Below, one piece after another: positions 29,314-36,826 of a stretch of 39,026 nucleotides of DNA. A program made the translations under genes and the position numbers. A model generated the notes under the pieces. That model did no database searches and had not been told where the DNA came from. It saw only the letters and a list, made by a program, of their open reading frames with translations. Source of the stretch: Nitriliruptoria bacterium (GTDB lineage Bacteria > Actinomycetota > Nitriliruptoria > Euzebyales > Egibacteraceae); contig PUKE01000069.1 of NCBI GenBank assembly GCA_003550425.1, forward strand, positions 1-39,026. Direction: 5' to 3'. Position 1 is the stretch's first letter, and the number at the start of each line of letters is the position of its first letter.

Positions 29314-30006
29314 GTGGACACGCGCGTGAGCGACGCCGACCACCGCGGCAGCCGGGCGCGCCTCCTGATCGTCGAGGATCACTCGCTGCTCGCGCAGAGC
29401 CTGCGCCTGGGCCTCCAGGAGGAGGGGCTGGAGGCGCGGATCAGCAGCCTGCGCAGCCCCGATGACGTGGTCGCGGAGGCCGAGGGGGTCGACATCGTCC
29501 TGCTCGACCTCGACCTGGGTGGCCTGGGCTCGGGGCGCGACCTCGTCGTGCCGCTGCGCGAGCAGGGCGCCGAGGTCGTGATCCTGACCGGCACGCGCGA
29601 CCGGACCGACATCGCCGAGGCGATCGAGCGCGGCGCTGCCGGCTACGTCACCAAGTCCGAGTCCTTCGACGACCTGCTCCAGGCGGTCTCGGAGCTCGCC
29701 GAGCTCGGGCGCCTGCTGACCCGCAACGAGCGCGACCAGCTGATCGGCGAGCTGCAGGCCAGCCGCGCGGCGGAGCGGCGGCGCCGAGAGGCCTTCGCGG
29801 CGCTCACCGAGACCGAGCAGCAGGTGCTCGCCGGGCTCATGGAGGGCAAGTCGGCCCACGACATCGCCGAGGACCGCGTCGTGTCGCTGGCCACGGTGCG
29901 CACCCAGATCCGCTCGCTGCTGCGCAAGCTCGGGGTGGGCTCGCAGCTCGCGGTCGTGGCGCTGGCGCGCCGCGCCGGCTGGGAGCCGCCCGCCGAGGGG
30001 CGCTAG
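29314..30006 (+). CDS. LuxR/NarL-type response regulator
   Basis: DNA-binding response regulator of 230 residues. Receiver domain 16-130: LLIVEDHSLLAQSL with the acidic pair Glu21-Asp22, phospho-acceptor Asp65 in DIVLLDLDL, Thr92/94 and Lys114 in GYVTKSE. A charged linker of about 30 residues follows, then a LuxR HTH (about 163-222): LTETEQQVLAGLMEGKSAHDIAEDRVVSLATVRTQIRSLLRKL. The start is GTG 29314 or GTG 29326; AAGGAG lies about 20 bases upstream of the first, too far to be a normal ribosome site. The partner is probably the kinase at 27333. The last seven codons are one unit of a tandem repeat that continues beyond the stop. Confidence 0.9.
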   Translation: MDTRVSDADHRGSRARLLIVEDHSLLAQSLRLGLQEEGLEARISSLRSPDDVVAEAEGVDIVLLDLDLGGLGSGRDLVVPLREQGAEVVILTGTRDRTDIAEAIERGAAGYVTKSESFDDLLQAVSELAELGRLLTRNERDQLIGELQASRAAERRRREAFAALTETEQQVLAGLMEGKSAHDIAEDRVVSLATVRTQIRSLLRKLGVGSQLAVVALARRAGWEPPAEGR

Positions 30007-30045
30007 CCGCCCGCCGAGGGGCGCGAGCCGCCCGCCGAGTGGCGC
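29983..30045 (+). repeat. Three 21-bp tandem repeats across the response-regulator stop codon
   Basis: Units 29983-30003, 30004-30024 and 30025-30045 are nearly identical. The first encodes EPPAEGR, the C-terminus of the regulator. The second differs at its first base, making GAG into the stop codon TAG. The third has one further change. A partial fourth copy follows (30046-30060). Confidence 0.9.
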
Positions 30046-30067
30046 GAGCCGCGCGACCGCGTCCGGC

Positions 30068-30958
30068 TCACGGGTCGACGTCGACGTCCTCGAGCGAGAA
30101 CGGCGCGGCCGATCCCTCCAGCCGTACCCCCTCGGGGCGGATGCGGACGTCATCGACCGCGAAGCCCAGCGGCAGCTCGTCGATGGCGATGGTGAGGTCG
30201 CCGATCTGGCCCAGCGGCGCGGACGGGGAGAGCACGAGGTCGCCGTTGCGGATCTCCGCGGTCGCGTCGACCACCGCGAAGCCGACGACGCTGAGCCTGG
30301 CCACGCCCTCCTCGAGCTCGATCTCGACGAGCTCGCTGACGTCGCCGATCAGCGGCACGTCGTCGGGCAGCTGGCCGATCACCGGCAGCAGCGACTCCAG
30401 GCTGTCGGCGTCGAGCACCACCGCGAAGGTGGCGCGCTCGGCCTCCACCGCGCCGGCGTCGCGGTCCACGCGCACGTCGGTCAGCGACAGCTCGAGCTCG
30501 GTGAGCGTGGTGCCGAGCTCGGGCACCGCCACCTCCTCGGCGCGGACCTCTGCCTCCCCGACGCGCCCGAGCAGCGCGCGGAAGCCCACCGGGAAGCCGC
30601 GCAGCGTCACGTCGGGCTCGGTGCGAAGCTCCTCCTGCGTGGCCTCGACGAGGCGCTGCTCGGTGCTGGCCGCCAGCCACGCGTTGGCCGCGAGCAGCAC
30701 GAGCACGAGCGCGGCGACGCCGGCCGCCACCAGGGTCGGCCAGCCCGGGCGCTCCCCGTCGGCCAGCGCGCGCCACCAGGACGGGCGCGCCGGGCCGTCC
30801 GCAGCGCCTGCGCGCGCGTCGCCTGTGCGCGCGTCGCCCGTGCGCGCGTCGCCGCTGTGGTCGTGGTCGGGGCCCGGCCCGACCACCGGGATCGGCTCGG
30901 TGTCGTGGTCGGGGCGCCCGTGGCGGTCAGGGCGCCCCTCGCCCTCCGCGTCGCTCAT
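30068..30958 (-). CDS. DUF2993 (LmeA-like) membrane-anchored protein
   Basis: Protein of 296 residues. A 70-residue disordered, charged cytoplasmic N-terminus holds three GDART/GDARA repeats (about residues 36-50). One membrane segment (74-96, TLVAAGVAALVLVLLAANAW) follows, and then the DUF2993 domain outside: LVEATQEEL, VTLRGFPVGFRALLGRVGEAEV, and repeated beta strands. DUF2993 proteins resemble lipid-binding tubular folds; mycobacterial LmeA acts in lipomannan synthesis. Here it is the last gene of a minus-strand operon with flotillin, starting six bases after the flotillin stop, which suggests a link to membrane organisation (inference). Confidence 0.85.
   Translation of the reverse strand: MSDAEGEGRPDRHGRPDHDTEPIPVVGPGPDHDHSGDARTGDARTGDARAGAADGPARPSWWRALADGERPGWPTLVAAGVAALVLVLLAANAWLAASTEQRLVEATQEELRTEPDVTLRGFPVGFRALLGRVGEAEVRAEEVAVPELGTTLTELELSLTDVRVDRDAGAVEAERATFAVVLDADSLESLLPVIGQLPDDVPLIGDVSELVEIELEEGVARLSVVGFAVVDATAEIRNGDLVLSPSAPLGQIGDLTIAIDELPLGFAVDDVRIRPEGVRLEGSAAPFSLEDVDVDP
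30812..30856 (-). repeat. Three 15-bp tandem repeats inside the DUF2993 gene
   Basis: Units 30812-30826, 30827-30841 and 30842-30856 are nearly identical and encode the pentapeptide repeat GDART/GDART/GDARA in the disordered cytoplasmic part. In-frame length makes copy-number change tolerable. Confidence 0.85.
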
Positions 30959-30964
30959 GATCGC

Positions 30965-32356
30965 CTAGCCCTGCTCGCGACCCGAGTCGCCCTCGGCGTC
31001 GCCGTCGGCCTGCCCGTCGGCGTCCGGTCCGCCGCCACGGCCCCGGCCCCCGAGCACCGACCGCAGGTCCAGCCCGGTCAGGTCCGAGCCGATCTGCAGG
31101 CCCTGCTCGAGGTTGCTGGCCACGTTGCGGGTGAGGCCGCTGGCGCCCTGGGTGTCGATGACCGTCAACCTCTCCACCGCGCTGATGGGCTCGGCGGCGC
31201 CGCGCACGATGTCGGGCAGCACGCTGGTGAGCATGTCCAGCACCGCGGCGTCGCCGTAGAGCTGGAAGGCCTCGGCGTTCTGACGCCGCGCCTGCGCCTC
31301 GGCCTCGCCGCGCGCCAGGGTGGCCGACGCCTCGGCGCGGCCCTCCTCCTCCACGGCCTCGGCCATGCGCACGCGGCGGGCCTTCTCGGCCTCGGCCTCG
31401 AAGATCTGGCTGTTCTTGGCGCCCTCGGCCTCCTGCTCGACGCGGTAGCGCTCGGCGTCGGCGGGCTTGCGGACCTCGGCATCGAGCTGGCGGTCGCGCA
31501 GGCTCGCCTCGCGCTCGGCGACCTGCTCCTGCTCGGCGATGACCTCCTGGTTGCGGGCGGCCTCGCGCAGAGGGCCGGCGGCGGCCGCCTGGGCCTTGGC
31601 CTCGTCGGTCTCGGCCTTGATCTCGGCCTTGCGCAGCTCCAGCTGCCGCTCGGAGTTGGCGATCTGCTCCTCCGAGGCGTAGCGCTGCTTCTCGGCGGCC
31701 TCGCGGGCGCGGGCCTCGGCGATCTTGGCCTCCTGCTCCACCCGGGCGGCCTCGGGGCGGCCGAGGTCATCGAGGTAGCTGCCCTCGGCCTGGATGTCCT
31801 GGATCTGGAAGGTGTCCAGGATCAGGCCCTGGTTGCTCAGGCTGGTCTCGGCCTCCTCGGCGACCTCGCTGGCGAAGGCGGCGCGGTCGCGGATGATCGA
31901 CTCGACGGTCAGCCGGCCAGCGATGGCGCGCAGCGAGCCCGCCAGGACCTCTTGGGTGAACCGCTCGATGTCGTCCTGCTGGTCGAGGAAGCGCTGGGCG
32001 GCGGCGCGGATGTTCTCCTCGGTGCCGCCGACCTTGACCAGCGCCACGCCGTCGAGGTCGACCTTGACGCCGGTCTGGGAGACCGCGCCCTCGATGCGCA
32101 CCGAGATGCGGCGGCTCGACAGGTCCAGGCTGTGCAGGCGCTGCACGAACGGCAGCACGAACACGCTGGCGCCCGTCACGACCTTCTGGCCCGACAGGTC
32201 CTGCTGGTCGCGGCTGCTGCGCCCGGTGACGATGTAGGCCTCGTTGGGGCCGGCCACGTGGATGCGCTGGACGATCAGGTAGGCGACCAGGATCAGCAGG
32301 ACGACCGCCCCGATGATGGCGGTCACCTCCGGTGCCGCGGTGAGGAAGTCGAGCAT
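30965..32356 (-). CDS. Flotillin-like SPFH/Band 7 protein
   Basis: Membrane-microdomain scaffold of 463 residues. One membrane segment (about 11-30) is followed by the SPFH domain (about 32-200: VAGPNEAYIVTGR, VFVLPFVQRLHSLDLSSRRI, RFTQEVLAGSLRAIAGRLTVESI). The long Ala/Glu-rich flotillin coiled coil (about 205-370) contains many EA/AE-type repeats. The C-terminal region has DMLTSVLPDIVRGAAEPIS, typical of flotillins, then a Gly-rich and acidic tail. It is second in a minus-strand operon behind an NfeD-like gene, the classical bacterial flotillin arrangement, 83 bases after the NfeD stop. Confidence 0.93.
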   Translation of the reverse strand: MLDFLTAAPEVTAIIGAVVLLILVAYLIVQRIHVAGPNEAYIVTGRSSRDQQDLSGQKVVTGASVFVLPFVQRLHSLDLSSRRISVRIEGAVSQTGVKVDLDGVALVKVGGTEENIRAAAQRFLDQQDDIERFTQEVLAGSLRAIAGRLTVESIIRDRAAFASEVAEEAETSLSNQGLILDTFQIQDIQAEGSYLDDLGRPEAARVEQEAKIAEARAREAAEKQRYASEEQIANSERQLELRKAEIKAETDEAKAQAAAAGPLREAARNQEVIAEQEQVAEREASLRDRQLDAEVRKPADAERYRVEQEAEGAKNSQIFEAEAEKARRVRMAEAVEEEGRAEASATLARGEAEAQARRQNAEAFQLYGDAAVLDMLTSVLPDIVRGAAEPISAVERLTVIDTQGASGLTRNVASNLEQGLQIGSDLTGLDLRSVLGGRGRGGGPDADGQADGDAEGDSGREQG

Positions 32357-32439
32357 GGGCGGTGCCCTCCTGGGATCGGGGTGCGGGCCGGTGGGGCTGG
32401 TCGGACGTCGGGTGCGGCGTCAGCGGGGCCGGTGCGGCG

Positions 32440-32994
32440 TCACTGGGGGCCGTCGTCGGCGGCGCGGTCCTGGCCTTCCTCGGCGTCGGGGTCGATCGGG
32501 CGCACCACCGCCGAGGTGGAGCTGACCATGGCGACGACCTCCACCACCCGCCCGGCCGGGACGGCGGCGTCGGCGCGGGCGCTGAGCTTCTGGGTGGTGC
32601 CGTGGACGCTCGCCTGGATCTCGCCGAGCCCCTCGGCGGGGATGTCGGTCACCACGGTGCCGCGGACCCCCACGAGATCGTCGGCGCGCTGCGTCGCGCC
32701 GGTGGGCATGTCCATCAGCGAGCGGGTGAGCAGCAGGGCGATGCCGCCCACGACCACCCCACCGCCGAGCCCCGCGAAGGCCCCCTCGGTCGCGCCGAGC
32801 CCCGCGGCGGTCATGCTCAGCGCCGCGCCGAAGCCGAATGCGGCGAGGAACGAGCCCACCACCGGCGCCGAGAAGATCCCGCCGCCGACGTCGAGGTCGA
32901 GCGCGTCGAAGACGCCGGACAGGATGTCGCCGAGGATCAGCGACACCAGCACGATCGCGAGCCCGACGATCCCGATCACGAGGAATCCAGCCAC
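32440..32994 (-). CDS. NfeD-like membrane protein (flotillin partner)
   Basis: Protein of 184 residues. GTG 32994 is chosen because AAGGGG lies six bases before it and it gives a clean hydrophobic N-terminus; the much longer open frame upstream runs antisense to arcA. Three hydrophobic segments (about 4-22, 43-65 and 68-90) precede an OB-fold-like domain (about 105-167: LVGVRGTVVTDIPAEGLGEIQAS, AAVPAGRVVEVVAMVSSTSAVVRPI). This is the short NfeD form, without the ClpP-like protease domain, that pairs with flotillin. It is first in the operon NfeD-like - flotillin - DUF2993. Confidence 0.88.
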   Translation of the reverse strand: MAGFLVIGIVGLAIVLVSLILGDILSGVFDALDLDVGGGIFSAPVVGSFLAAFGFGAALSMTAAGLGATEGAFAGLGGGVVVGGIALLLTRSLMDMPTGATQRADDLVGVRGTVVTDIPAEGLGEIQASVHGTTQKLSARADAAVPAGRVVEVVAMVSSTSAVVRPIDPDAEEGQDRAADDGPQ

Positions 32995-33021
32995 GGGCGC
33001 CCCTTCGTCGTCGCGTGGGGC

Positions 33022-33027
33022 AGGGTA
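33022..33027 (-). promoter_or_regulatory. -10 element (TACCCT on the minus strand) of the NfeD-flotillin operon
   Basis: TACCCT lies about 28 bases before the GTG at 32994, with transcription expected near 33015. It is divergent from the arcA promoter 46 bases away. Confidence 0.45.
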
Positions 33028-33072
33028 GCCCACCGTCCCGGTCACGCGCTTCCCCCACCAGGCGCGGACGGC

Positions 33073-33078
33073 TAGGCT
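33073..33078 (+). promoter_or_regulatory. -10 element (TAGGCT), nearly leaderless arcA promoter
   Basis: TAGGCT ends nine bases before the ATG at 33088, so the leader would be one to three bases. No ribosome site precedes the ATG. TTCCCC (33050-33055) at 17-base spacing is a weak -35. Confidence 0.5.
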
Positions 33079-33087
33079 GCCGCGGCC

Positions 33088-34320
33088 ATGGCTCCAGACC
33101 CCGCCCCGCTGACCCCGCGCGTGGACTCCGAGATCGGCGCCCTGCGCGAGGTCGTCCTCCATCGTCCCGGCCGCGAGCTGCGCCGGCTCACGCCGTCCAA
33201 CAAGGACGACCTGCTGTTCGACGAGCTCGTGTGGGTCGACAAGGCCCAGGAGGAGCACGACGGCTTCGCCCTGACCCTCGCCGAGGAGGGGGTGCGGGTG
33301 CGGCTGCTCGACGACCTGCTCGCCCGGGCGCTGGCCGACGACGCCGAGCGCGAGGGCCTCGTCACCGACCTCGTCACCGCCGACACCGTCGGCGTGGAGC
33401 TGGTCGAGCGCGTCCGGGGCCATCTGCGCGAGCTGCCGCCCGCGGCGCTGGCGGGCGCCGTCACCGGCGGCCTGACCGTCGGGGAGGTGCCCGGCGCTGG
33501 CGAGGGGTTCCTCGGCGGCACGCTCGGGCCCCGGGCGTTCCTGCTGCCGCCGCTGCCCAACCTCGTGTTCACCCGCGACCCGACGGCCTGGATCGGCGCG
33601 GGCGTGGTGCGTGCGCGGATGAGCCGCACGGCCCGTCACGCCGAGCGCCGGCTGTGGCAGGCGGTCCACCGCTCGCACCCCGACTTCGCGCGCGCCAGCG
33701 CCCCCGTCTGGTTCGGCGCCGAGGCGCGACCGGGCGATCCCGCCACCCTCGAGGGCGGCGACGTGCTGGTGCTGTCGGATCGCGTGGTGGCCCTGGGGAT
33801 CTCCGAGCGCACCCATCCGGTGGCGGTCGAGAACCTCGCGGCCGCCCTGTTCGCGGCTGGCGCGTGCGAGGAGGTGCTCGCGGTCGACCTGCCCAAGCAC
33901 CGCGGGCAGATGCACCTGGACACGGTGCTGACGGTGGTCGACCGCGACGCGGTCGTGTGGTGGCCGGCGCTGCCGCGCGTGGCGCGCTGCTGGCGCATCC
34001 GCCCCGGCGGCGAGCGCATGATCGTGGCCGAGGAGCCCGACCTGCGCCGGGCGCTGGCCGATGGCCTCGGCGTCGACCACCTGCGCGTGGTCACCACCGC
34101 CGACGACGAGACCGCCGCCGACCGCGAGCAGTGGGACGACGGCAACAACACGCTGGCGGTGCGCCCCGGCGTGGTCGTGGCCTACGAGCGCAACGTCGAC
34201 ACCAACGCGCGCCTCGACGCCGCGGGCGTGACGGTGCTGCCGATCGGCTCGGCCGAGCTCCCCCGCGGGCGCGGCGGGCCGCGCTGCATGAGCTGCCCGC
34301 TGGTGCGCGACCCGCTGTGA
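33088..34320 (+). CDS. arcA: Arginine deiminase
   Basis: Hydrolyses arginine to citrulline and ammonia; 410 residues, the usual length. Motifs: VDSEIGALREVVLHRPGREL, LLFDELVWVDKAQEEHD, LPNLVFTRDP, EGGDVLVLSD, MHLDTVLTVVD with the catalytic His, WDDGNNTLAV, and the C-terminal GPRCMSCPLVRDPL with nucleophile Cys400. All active-site segments are present. No arcB, arcC or arginine/ornithine antiporter is next to it, so energy yield through the full pathway cannot be inferred; ammonia release for acid or nitrogen balance is possible. Transcription appears leaderless from an adjacent -10. Confidence 0.95.
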   Translation: MAPDPAPLTPRVDSEIGALREVVLHRPGRELRRLTPSNKDDLLFDELVWVDKAQEEHDGFALTLAEEGVRVRLLDDLLARALADDAEREGLVTDLVTADTVGVELVERVRGHLRELPPAALAGAVTGGLTVGEVPGAGEGFLGGTLGPRAFLLPPLPNLVFTRDPTAWIGAGVVRARMSRTARHAERRLWQAVHRSHPDFARASAPVWFGAEARPGDPATLEGGDVLVLSDRVVALGISERTHPVAVENLAAALFAAGACEEVLAVDLPKHRGQMHLDTVLTVVDRDAVVWWPALPRVARCWRIRPGGERMIVAEEPDLRRALADGLGVDHLRVVTTADDETAADREQWDDGNNTLAVRPGVVVAYERNVDTNARLDAAGVTVLPIGSAELPRGRGGPRCMSCPLVRDPL

Positions 34321-34356
34321 GGCGCCGTCGGGCTGCCCGGGGCGGTCAGGGCGCGG

Positions 34357-34836
34357 CTAGGGCGTGTCGATCGCGGTGATGGTGACCTCCAGCTCGCCGG
34401 CGGGCGCCTGGTAGCGCACCGTCTCGTCGCGCTGGCGCCCGAGCAGGGCACGGCCGAGCGGTGACTGGGGGCTGACGTTGGTGCGCCCCGCCGCCTTGTC
34501 CTCCCGGTCGGCGAGCACGACCTGGTGCTCGTCGCCGTCCTCGTCGACGATCGTGACGAGGTTGCCCAGCGAGACGGTGTCGCCGGCCTCGGTGTCGCCG
34601 ACCACCGCGTGGGCGAGGGTCCGCTCGATCTCGCGGATGCGCGCCTCGAGCTTGCCCTGCTCCTCCTTGGCGACCTCGTACTCGGCGTTCTCGCTGATGT
34701 CGCCGTGCTCGCGGGCTCGCTCGATCGCCTCGGAGGCCTCGGCGCGCCCCTGGCCCTTGAGGTGCTCGAGCTCGGCCACGAGCCGGTCGTGCGCCTCGCG
34801 GCTGAGCCAGACGGTGTCGTTGTCGGTCTCGGTCAC
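34357..34836 (-). CDS. greA: Transcription elongation factor GreA
   Basis: Rescues backtracked RNA polymerase by stimulating transcript cleavage; 159 residues. GTG 34836 follows GGGGGAG. The N-terminal coiled coil (about 8-80) carries the acidic tip residues Asp46 and Glu49 in AREHGDISENAEYEVAKEEQ, which coordinate Mg in the polymerase channel. The C-terminal FKBP-like domain contains VSLGNLVTIVDEDGDEHQVVL and SPLGRALLGRQRDETVRYQAP. It converges with arcA across a 36-base spacer. A mycobacterial greA lies in a comparable neighbourhood with a Z-prenyl transferase gene and phoH2. Confidence 0.94.
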   Translation of the reverse strand: MTETDNDTVWLSREAHDRLVAELEHLKGQGRAEASEAIERAREHGDISENAEYEVAKEEQGKLEARIREIERTLAHAVVGDTEAGDTVSLGNLVTIVDEDGDEHQVVLADREDKAAGRTNVSPQSPLGRALLGRQRDETVRYQAPAGELEVTITAIDTP

Positions 34837-34901
34837 GGCTCCCCCGGAACGATCGTGGCGCTCACCCTGGTGCGAAGCCGACGCTGCGCACCGAAGCCGG
34901 C

Positions 34902-34907
34902 AGTGTA
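34902..34907 (-). promoter_or_regulatory. -10 element (TACACT on the minus strand) of greA
   Basis: TACACT lies about 66 bases upstream of the greA GTG, close to the divergent Fpg/Nei gene. Confidence 0.45.
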
Positions 34908-34956
34908 GCGAGCGGGTCGTGCATGAGCGGACCGTCGGTGGGGCACCACCGCGGTG

Positions 34957-35814
34957 ATGCCCGAGCTGCCCGAGCTCGCCGCCCACGCCGAGCGCCTCGA
35001 CGCCGGCTGGGCCGGCGCGCGCCTGGAGCGCACCGAGCCGCTGGGGTTCACGGTCCTCAAGACCGTCGACCCGCCGCCCGAGGCCGCGCATGGCGCGGCC
35101 GTGGCGAGCGTGGGCCGCCGGGGCAAGCACCTGCTGCTGCGCCTGGAGCCCCCCGCGCCCGACCAGCCCTCGCTCGCCTTCGTCGTCCACCTCATGCAGG
35201 CCGGTCGGCTGCGGGCCGACGCGCGGCTGGCCCGTCGCCCTCGCGGGGGCCTGTGGCGCTGGCGCTTCGCCGACCGCGAGGCGCTGCTGCTGACCGAGGC
35301 CGGCACGGAGCGGCGCGTCGGGGTGTGGCTGGTGCGCGGCGACCCGTGCGCGCAGGAGCCCCTGGCCGGCCTCGGGCCCGACGCGGACGCGCTCGATCGC
35401 GAGGCCCTGGCTGCGCGGCTGACCGGTCAGACCGGCCGGATCCACACCGTGCTGCGCGACCAGCGGGTGCTCGCCGGCCTCGGGCGGCGGCTGGCCAACG
35501 AGGTCTGCCACCGGGCTGGCCTGTCGCCGTTCGCGCGCGCCGATCGGGTGGACGGCGAGGCCCTCGATCGCCTGGCCACGGCGCTGTCGGAGGGGCTGGC
35601 CGAGGAGCTGGCCACCGAGCGCGAGCGCGACGACCTGGGGTCGGCCCGCGAGCGTGCCACGCGCGTCCATGGGCGCACCGGCGAGGCCTGCCCCGCGTGC
35701 GGCGACGTGGTCCGGGAGGTCGCCTACCGCGACTATGCGATCCACTACTGCGCGCGCTGCCAGACCGGGGGCAGGGTGCTGGCCGACAACACCACCAGTC
35801 GGTTCGTGCGCTGA
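34957..35814 (+). CDS. Formamidopyrimidine-DNA glycosylase / endonuclease VIII family (Fpg/Nei)
   Basis: Base-excision repair enzyme removing oxidised bases and cutting the abasic site; 285 residues. The ATG at 34957 must be the start, because the N-terminal Pro exposed after Met removal (PELPEL) is the catalytic nucleophile, with the next Glu also catalytic; the GTG three bases earlier would block it. Lys57 ([10 protein letters not shown]) is the conserved DNA-phosphate lysine. The helix-two-turn-helix has [21 protein letters not shown]. The zinc finger is complete, with CPACG, later CARCQ, and the Arg-bearing NTTSRFVR end. Whether it is Fpg-like (8-oxoG) or Nei-like cannot be settled by eye. 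Confidence 0.9.
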   Translation: MPELPELAAHAERLDAGWAGARLERTEPLGFTVLKTVDPPPEAAHGAAVASVGRRGKHLLLRLEPPAPDQPSLAFVVHLMQAGRLRADARLARRPRGGLWRWRFADREALLLTEAGTERRVGVWLVRGDPCAQEPLAGLGPDADALDREALAARLTGQTGRIHTVLRDQRVLAGLGRRLANEVCHRAGLSPFARADRVDGEALDRLATALSEGLAEELATERERDDLGSARERATRVHGRTGEACPACGDVVREVAYRDYAIHYCARCQTGGRVLADNTTSRFVR

Positions 35815-35818
35815 AGGC

Positions 35819-35861
35819 GCGCGGCGCGTGGATGGTCGAGCCGTCCGCGCGCGTGCCGCGC
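35819..35861 (+). terminator. Possible terminator after the Fpg/Nei gene
   Basis: GCGCGGC (35819-35825) pairs with GCCGCGC (35855-35861), with partial pairing inside, directly after the stop and before the next promoter. There is no T-tract. Confidence 0.35.
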
Positions 35862-35879
35862 GGTGGGCGGCGTCTGGCG

Positions 35880-35885
35880 TAGGCT
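35880..35885 (+). promoter_or_regulatory. -10 element (TAGGCT), nearly leaderless promoter of the prenyl transferase gene
   Basis: TAGGCT ends nine bases before the ATG at 35895, the same geometry as at arcA. A weak GGGGCG is the only purine-rich stretch before the start. Confidence 0.5.
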
Positions 35886-35894
35886 GCCGGGGCG

Positions 35895-36668
35895 ATGCGC
35901 ACCCTGCTGTACCGCCTCTACGAGCGCCGCCTCGCGCGCCAGCTGCGCGGCCGGCCCCTGCCCCGCCACGTCGGGGTGATCCTGGACGGCAACCGCCGGT
36001 ACGCCCGCGAGCGCGGCCTCGGCGACGCCAGCGCCGGGCACCGCCAGGGCGCGCGCAAGATCGACGAGCTGGTGGCCTGGTGCGACGAGCTGGGCGTGCC
36101 CCACGTGACCCTGTGGCTGCTGTCGCCCGACAACCTGCGCCGCGACGCCCGCGAGCTCGGCGCGCTGTGCGACATCATCGCCGAGACCGTCCGTGGGTTG
36201 GCCGAGAGCCCCGCGCACGCGCGTCGCGGGCTGCGGCTGACCGCGGTCGGGGCCAGCGACGCCCTGCCCGACCCGCTGCGCGCCGCCCTCAAGGACGCCG
36301 AGGAGGCCACCCGCGGCCGGCAGGGCGTGCACGTGCAGATCGCGGTGGGCTACGGGGGCCGGGAGGAGATCACCGAGGCGCTGCGCCGGCTGCTGCTCGA
36401 GCGGGCCGCGCGGGGCCAGGACCTCGACCGCGTCGTCGCCGAGCTCTCCCCCGAGGAGATCAGCGCCCACCTCGACACCGCCGACACCCCCGACCCCGAC
36501 CTGATCATCCGCACCTCCGGGGAGATCCGCCTGTCGGGGTTCCTGCTGTGGCAGTCGGCCCACAGCGAGTTCCACTTCGCCGAGGCCTACTGGCCGGCGT
36601 TCCGCAAGGTCGACTTCCTGCGTGCGCTGCGCAGCTACGCCTCCCGGCACCGTCGCTACGGCCGCTGA
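35895..36668 (+). CDS. Z-isoprenyl diphosphate synthase (UppS family, short-chain Rv1086-like)
   Basis: cis-Prenyltransferase extending isoprenyl diphosphates; 257 residues. Catalytic Asp31 is in [14 protein letters not shown], followed by [26 protein letters not shown] and the C-terminal [25 protein letters not shown]. The last segment and overall length resemble mycobacterial Rv1086, which makes Z,E-farnesyl diphosphate, rather than the long-chain decaprenyl enzyme; product length is thus inferred. In mycobacteria the gene also lies between greA and phoH2. Transcription seems to start from a promoter almost touching the ATG. Confidence 0.88.
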   Translation: MRTLLYRLYERRLARQLRGRPLPRHVGVILDGNRRYARERGLGDASAGHRQGARKIDELVAWCDELGVPHVTLWLLSPDNLRRDARELGALCDIIAETVRGLAESPAHARRGLRLTAVGASDALPDPLRAALKDAEEATRGRQGVHVQIAVGYGGREEITEALRRLLLERAARGQDLDRVVAELSPEEISAHLDTADTPDPDLIIRTSGEIRLSGFLLWQSAHSEFHFAEAYWPAFRKVDFLRALRSYASRHRRYGR

Positions 36669-36708
36669 CGTCGCGCCGAGGGTGCTTCCCTGCGAGCGGC
36701 GCCCGGGC

Positions 36709-36714
36709 TACCGT
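36709..36714 (+). promoter_or_regulatory. -10 element (TACCGT) of the PIN-PhoH gene
   Basis: TACCGT lies ten bases before an in-frame ATG at 36725 and 112 bases before the preferred ATG at 36827. Either a leaderless longer form or a leader with internal ribosome site is possible. Confidence 0.4.
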
Positions 36715-36826
36715 CACCCTTGCGATGCGCACGCTGGCGATGGCCGATCCGACCCCCCCGCTCGCCGCGGCGCGTCCGCTCCCCGCTGGTCGATCGGTGC
36801 CGCAGGCGCACCGCTGGAGGCATGCC

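Noticed and set aside
30812-30856. Possible CRISPR-like repeat array
   Set aside because: Units are contiguous without spacers and lie in frame inside a coding region; it is a simple coding tandem repeat.
34320-34356. Bidirectional terminator between arcA and greA
   Set aside because: Only short, imperfect stems (GCGCC/GGCGC and a CGGG/CCCG core) can be formed, not clearly above chance in such GC-rich DNA.
34954-34956. GTG 34954 as start of the Fpg/Nei gene
   Set aside because: The catalytic N-terminal Pro must follow the initiator Met directly, which requires ATG 34957.
36725-36826. Upstream ATG 36725 as start of the PIN-PhoH gene
   Set aside because: It would add 34 residues not expected for PIN-PhoH proteins and has no ribosome site, whereas ATG 36827 has GGAGG at six bases. 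A leaderless longer form is not fully excluded.
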